Of a DNA stretch of 17,458 bases, positions 14,620-17,458 are shown piece by piece. Position 1 is the stretch's first letter, and each line of letters opens with the position of its first letter. The DNA is taken from contig JBDNDK010000032.1 of NCBI GenBank assembly GCA_046719185.1, positions 1 through 17,458 of the forward strand, written 5' to 3'. A program made the position numbers and the translations under genes. Source of the DNA: JBDNDK01 sp046719185 (GTDB taxonomy: Bacteria > Armatimonadota > UBA5829). The notes under the pieces were generated by a model, which had not been told where the DNA came from, made no database searches, and worked only from the letters and a program-made list of their open reading frames with translations.

Positions 14620-15385
14620 TAACTCAAAAACTAGCGTTGTAAACTGGAATGAAGAAGAAACTGCAAGGCTTTTTGCAAAATATAGGGAGACAGGTGATAC
14701 AAAAGTTAGAGATCAACTTGTTGCTATGCATCAAAACTTAGTCAGATTTCTTGCTGGAAAGTTTGCAAATAGGGGTGAGCCTATAGAAGACCTAACTCAA
14801 GTTGGATTAATTGGACTCATAAATGCTGTTGATAGGTATGATCCTGAAAGAGGAACAAAATTTTCAACATATGCTACACCTACAATAGTTGGTGAGATAA
14901 GAAGACACTTCAGAGATAAAGCTTGGAGTCTAAAAGTGCCTAGAAGACTTCAGGAATTAAATCTTTCTGCTAATAAAGCAATAGAAACATTAAGCAAAAA
15001 ACTCGGACACATTCCGACAGTTCAGGAGATTGCTGCTGAAATTGGAGCAACTGAAGAGGAAACTATTGAAGCAATTGAACTTGGAAGTGCATATGATACT
15101 GTGTCTTTGGATAGTAAACTTGCTCAAGAGTCTGAGTCAACTCCATTAACATTAGCTGAATTTATTGGCGACCTAGATAGTTCGCTTGAAAATATAGAAA
15201 CATACGGTGATTTAAAACAGGCAATGAGCAATCTGGAGCCAAGAGAAAGGGCAATTATATACTTTAGGTTTTTCAAAGATATGAGTCAAACTGAAGTGGC
15301 TAGAAGGCTTAATATCTCACAAATGCATGTTTCAAGACTGCAACAAAAAGCTTTAAGAAGACTAAAGGAATTTTTAAACACATAA
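14594..15385 (+). CDS. sigB: Group 3 sigma factor, SigB/SigF family
   Basis: A 263-residue alternative sigma factor. Sigma-2 spans about 38-110 (QNLVRFLAGKFANRGEPIED, LTQVGLIGLINAVDRYDPE, KFSTYATPTIVGEIRRHFRD). Sigma-3 spans about 111-180 (WSLKVPRRLQELNL, LGHIPTVQEIAAEIG) and sigma-4 about 205-262, with the helix-turn-helix MSQTEVARRLNISQMHVSRLQQKALRRL. The WSLKVPRRLQ and EIRRHFRDK strings are typical of SigB/SigF. The ATG lies inside the end of rsbW. It would recruit RNA polymerase to stress-type promoters (GGGTAT -10), and one such box lies upstream of its own operon. Activity should be set by RsbW binding and released by RsbV. A 13-bp hairpin follows 2 bases after the stop. Confidence 0.95.
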   Translation: MSANQNPSNNSKTSVVNWNEEETARLFAKYRETGDTKVRDQLVAMHQNLVRFLAGKFANRGEPIEDLTQVGLIGLINAVDRYDPERGTKFSTYATPTIVGEIRRHFRDKAWSLKVPRRLQELNLSANKAIETLSKKLGHIPTVQEIAAEIGATEEETIEAIELGSAYDTVSLDSKLAQESESTPLTLAEFIGDLDSSLENIETYGDLKQAMSNLEPRERAIIYFRFFKDMSQTEVARRLNISQMHVSRLQQKALRRLKEFLNT

Positions 15386-15419
15386 AAAATCAGTTCAAGA
15401 ATTTTATCTTGAACTGATT
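15384..15419. terminator. Shared hairpin terminator between sigB and the convergent gene
   Basis: AATCAGTTCAAGA (15388-15400) pairs perfectly with TCTTGAACTGATT (15407-15419) around a 6-base loop. A run of six A lies on the left (15384-15389), so on the minus strand the stem is followed by six T: a proper intrinsic terminator for the gene at 15860-15426. For sigB the downstream side (AATAC) has no T-run, so it would work less well there. Confidence 0.8.
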
Positions 15420-15425
15420 AATACA

Positions 15426-15860
15426 CTATTCTTCATCTTCATTGTCAATGTCGATTTCTTCTTCATCAAGTGAATCTTCGATAATATCATCTATTTTTGT
15501 ATCCAAGGTTTTAACCTCTGGATCAGGACCTGTATATATTTCTAAATCATTTTCATTGACAAGAATTCTATAATTAAATGTTAAAAGTTTTTGTTCTGGG
15601 GTTAATCTTGACCTAGCTTCTCTTGAAAGATTTTTTAGCCATTTTTTTCTCTCTCTTTCTTGAACTTCTATATGCCTTTCTCTCATACTTGGTTCAAGAC
15701 AATTAATATCAATATCAACACAAATAGACTTGTCTTCATATATTCTATCAATCTTGCCTATTAAACCACCAAAATATGAAAAGTATAGACCACTTTTCTC
15801 ATCAGCAGGAGATACAGGTCTGGACTTTAATATCACTCTATCACCATCTTTGAATGCCAT
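15426..15860 (-). CDS. KOW-like protein with acidic tail, unknown function
   Basis: A 144-residue protein. The ATG at 15860 is preferred over the two upstream ATGs (15881, 15872) because a perfect GGAGG sits 5 bases before it. The N-terminal half reads like a KOW/SH3-type barrel (residues 1-52: FKDGDRVILKSRPV, YFSYFGGLIGKIDRIYEDKSICVDID). A helical Arg/Glu-rich segment follows (RERHIEVQERERKKWLKNLS, then RSRLTPEQKLL), then a short beta stretch (FNYRILVNENDLEIYTG) and a strongly acidic tail from about residue 119 to 144. The pattern suggests a nucleic-acid- or ribosome-associated small protein, but no named family or enzyme motif is seen. It is convergent with sigB and divergent from the dehydrogenase gene, with its own promoter and terminator, so it is a single-gene unit. 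Confidence 0.85.
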   Translation of the reverse strand: MAFKDGDRVILKSRPVSPADEKSGLYFSYFGGLIGKIDRIYEDKSICVDIDINCLEPSMRERHIEVQERERKKWLKNLSREARSRLTPEQKLLTFNYRILVNENDLEIYTGPDPEVKTLDTKIDDIIEDSLDEEEIDIDNEDEE

Positions 15861-15893
15861 AAAAACCTCCATGTGAAGCATAGAACATCAATT

Positions 15894-15922
15894 ATTATAC
15901 ACTAATATTTATCTTATGTATA
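15894..15922 (-). promoter_or_regulatory. Promoter for the KOW-like gene
   Basis: On the minus strand, TATACA (15922-15917; four of six to TTGACA), a 17-base spacer and a perfect TATAAT (15899-15894). It predicts a start near 15887 and a leader of about 26 bases carrying the GGAGG. Confidence 0.65.
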
Positions 15923-15983
15923 GAATTATATATTGTGAGTGATATATAATGTATATTATTACCTGCTTTTATGAAGGTATTTA

Positions 15984-16010
15984 TTGATTTTATTTTAAGT
16001 TATATATAAA
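15984..16010 (+). promoter_or_regulatory. Weak promoter candidate for the hydroxyacid dehydrogenase
   Basis: TTGATT (15984-15989), a 15-base spacer and TATAAA (16005-16010). The spacing is short, and the whole 15900-16020 stretch is nearly pure A/T, where such matches are cheap. The TATAAT at 15945-15950 is an alternative without a good -35. Confidence 0.3.
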
Positions 16011-16040
16011 GATAACATTTGATTTTTTTGGAGATTTCTT

Positions 16041-16928
16041 ATGAAAACAATTGCTTTTCTGGGCTTAGGAATAATGGGAATGGGCATGGCAAAGAATATT
16101 ATAAGATCAGGCTATGACCTTACTGTTTATAATAGAACAATTGATAAAACAAAAGAATTATCTAAAATGGGAGCAAAAGTAGCATTTACACCTGCAGAGG
16201 CAGTAATTGGTGCAGATATAGCCATAACTATGCTTGCGGATCCAACTGCTGTAGCTGATGTTATATTAGGAACAAATGGAATTATTAACTCATTAGAGCC
16301 AGGTTCAATTTTAATTGATTGTAGCACTGTTGACCCATCAACCACTTTATCAACTAAACTTGCTGTAAAAAGTAGGGGTGCAGAGTTCTTAGATTGTCCT
16401 GTTGCTGGTAGTAAAGATGCAGCAAATAAAGGTGAATTAATATTAATGGTTGGTGGTGACAAATCTATACTTAATACTGCTAGAGATGTTTTAGAAGTAA
16501 TTAGTAAAAAGATTATATATGCTGGTCCATCAGGAAGTGGAACGAATTTGAAACTATGTTTTAATTTGATCGTCTCACATATGGCAGTTGCATTAAGTGA
16601 AGCCTTAGTTCTTGGTGCAAAATCTGGCTTAAATCCGGAAATAATTTTAGAAACAATTATGGCAGGTACTGTATCGGCTCCTTTCTATCAATGGAAAGGT
16701 AATTGTATAATGGACAGAGATTTCACACCCCACTTCAGCACAAAATTAATGCATAAAGACACAAACTTGATGATGTCTGCTGGGCACAGCATGGAAGTGC
16801 CATTACCAGTTACTGCGGTTGTAAAGGAATTGTTTGGAATAGCAAAGAATAATGGACATGGAGAAGAAGATTTTAGTTCTGTGGTGACTGTGCTTGAAGA
16901 TATGGCTGGTATTAAAATACAAAGATAA
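16041..16928 (+). CDS. NAD(P)-dependent beta-hydroxyacid dehydrogenase, GlyR/succinic semialdehyde reductase-like
   Basis: A 295-residue enzyme of the family of 3-hydroxyisobutyrate dehydrogenase, tartronate semialdehyde reductase and glyoxylate/succinic semialdehyde reductase. Rossmann motif GLGIMG lies at 8-13, with VYNRT (about 29-33) at the end of the second strand; Arg there suggests NADPH. The substrate-binding loop is DCPVAGSKDAANKG (118-131) and the catalytic lysine K171 sits in NLKLCFNLI. K239-D240 (HKDTNLMM) and the DFSSVVTVLED tail are family-typical. The overall pattern (GLVLGAKSGL-type helix, ISAPFYQWKG-type segment) is closest to GlyR, which reduces glyoxylate and succinic semialdehyde, but the exact substrate is not provable. 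GGAG lies 7 bases before the ATG. The next gene starts 14 bases on. Confidence 0.93.
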   Translation: MKTIAFLGLGIMGMGMAKNIIRSGYDLTVYNRTIDKTKELSKMGAKVAFTPAEAVIGADIAITMLADPTAVADVILGTNGIINSLEPGSILIDCSTVDPSTTLSTKLAVKSRGAEFLDCPVAGSKDAANKGELILMVGGDKSILNTARDVLEVISKKIIYAGPSGSGTNLKLCFNLIVSHMAVALSEALVLGAKSGLNPEIILETIMAGTVSAPFYQWKGNCIMDRDFTPHFSTKLMHKDTNLMMSAGHSMEVPLPVTAVVKELFGIAKNNGHGEEDFSSVVTVLEDMAGIKIQR

Positions 16929-16942
16929 GTGGAGAATATTTA

Positions 16943-17458
16943 ATGAAGAAAATTATTATTGAATGCATTATAATTATTTTAATAAGCTCAAATTTTGCAT
17001 CTGCAAACAACAAGCTTTCTTATGTTGATTTAATAAATAGAATGATAGATTTGGAGCATATCTCACTCTTGCCAGAAGATGGAGAAAGAGCAGAGCAGTG
17101 GTCTAGTTATGATAGAGCTAGTCAATATGATCCTGAAACTGAAAAATATATAAATTGGGATGCAAACCAAGACGGTGATGGATTTATAAGAGAAGAGAAT
17201 GGCAAGCAAGTAATTGCTGAAATGGAAGGACCTGGATGTATTTGGAGGATATGGTCTGCCTATCCTAGTGAAGGTAAAGTAAGTATATATTTAGATGATA
17301 ACCCTATTCCTGTATTAGATATGCCTTTTCGAAAATATTTTATAAATGATACATTTCCATTCAACTTAGATCAGATTGCTTACATTGCAGCATTAGGTCA
17401 TAATCTTTATTTACCAATCCCTTACCAAAAATCTTGCAAAATCGTGGGGGAAGCCCGC
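16943..17458 (+). CDS. Secreted GH172 (DUF2961) glycoside hydrolase (3' partial)
   Basis: The frame opens at the ATG at 16943, 9 bases after GGAG, and is still open at the window end (172 codons). Residues 1-21 are a signal peptide (MKKIIIECIIIILISSNFASA). The rest matches the N-terminal half of DUF2961, now GH172. In order: the WSSYDRAS stretch (53-60); IAEMEGPGCIWRIWSA (91-106), a family hallmark; the VSIYLDDNPIPVLDMPF beta strands; and LYLPIPYQKSCKI (155-167). Characterised GH172 members act on fructofuranose or arabinofuranose linkages, and the enzymes assemble through a jelly-roll trimer unit. The catalytic glutamates lie beyond this window, so activity cannot be judged. It is probably co-transcribed with the dehydrogenase. 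The last dozen bases are GC-rich compared with the rest but keep the frame. Confidence 0.92.
   Translation, partial: MKKIIIECIIIILISSNFASANNKLSYVDLINRMIDLEHISLLPEDGERAEQWSSYDRASQYDPETEKYINWDANQDGDGFIREENGKQVIAEMEGPGCIWRIWSAYPSEGKVSIYLDDNPIPVLDMPFRKYFINDTFPFNLDQIAYIAALGHNLYLPIPYQKSCKIVGEAR

Noticed and set aside
14154..14627. Open frame of 157 codons on the minus strand
   Set aside because: It is antisense to the RsbW-like gene, whose family motifs are plain; the Ser/Phe-rich translation is the usual antisense artefact.
15961..15980. Possible hairpin or operator between the divergent genes (TACCT...AGGTA)
   Set aside because: Only five pairs form around a long A/T-rich loop, which is expected by chance in such sequence.
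17446..17458. GC-rich final bases as an adapter or assembly artefact
   Set aside because: They stand out in composition, but the DUF2961 frame stays open through them and thirteen bases are too few to judge.
1..17458. Mobile element, prophage, CRISPR array or defence island
   Set aside because: I saw no transposase, integrase, regularly spaced repeat, toxin-antitoxin pair or nuclease/ATPase defence motif; RuvB and RarA are the ordinary housekeeping AAA+ proteins.

Overview
This is an AT-rich bacterial chromosomal window in which AGA is the commonest arginine codon. It is densely packed with housekeeping, stress-regulation and secreted-enzyme genes, and I see no phage, transposon or CRISPR signal. 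Lineage cannot be fixed from the sequence. The order hisS-aspS-rarA resembles Bacillus and relatives. The ytxG-like/ytxH-like/rsbV/rsbW/sigB cluster and the KOW-like orphan next to it also fit a Terrabacteria-type lineage, and an uncultured Armatimonadota-like bacterium is my loose guess. Signal peptides ending in FAQ and GH-type secreted proteins are equally common in Bacteroidota/FCB bacteria, so that alternative stays open.

Layout. (1) 1-3724, plus strand: 3' part of ruvB, then a zinc-ribbon membrane protein and an exported TPR protein, tightly spaced. (2) 8265-3657, minus strand: tRNA-Arg(CCG), a large secreted TIM-barrel glycosidase-like protein, then an ECF sigma factor, a membrane anti-sigma factor with a complete zinc motif, and a periplasmic protein with two Spy/CnrX-like helical units. 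The last three overlap by 1-4 bases and form an envelope-stress regulon controller. (3) 8351-12843, plus: a strong sigma-70-type promoter and a GC-rich leader hairpin, then hisS, aspS and rarA. (4) 12855-15385, plus: an inverted repeat and a GGGTAT element, then a DUF948/YtxG-like protein, a YtxH-like protein, an anti-sigma antagonist (RsbV), an anti-sigma kinase-like protein (RsbW) and a SigB/SigF-type sigma factor, mostly overlapping. (5) 15860-15426, minus: a KOW-like orphan with its own promoter, sharing a 13-bp terminator stem with sigB. (6) 16041-17458, plus: a beta-hydroxyacid dehydrogenase of the glyoxylate/succinic semialdehyde reductase type, then the start of a secreted GH172 (DUF2961) enzyme running off the window.

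Most interesting: two independent sigma/anti-sigma switches lie within 11 kb. One looks like a CnrYXH-type three-part ECF sensor. The other is a general-stress switch whose kinase-like RsbW has lost the N-box asparagine needed for Mg-ATP binding, and which is preceded by a GGGTAT box suggesting that the sigma factor controls its own operon. AspRS carries the two residues associated with the non-discriminating type.
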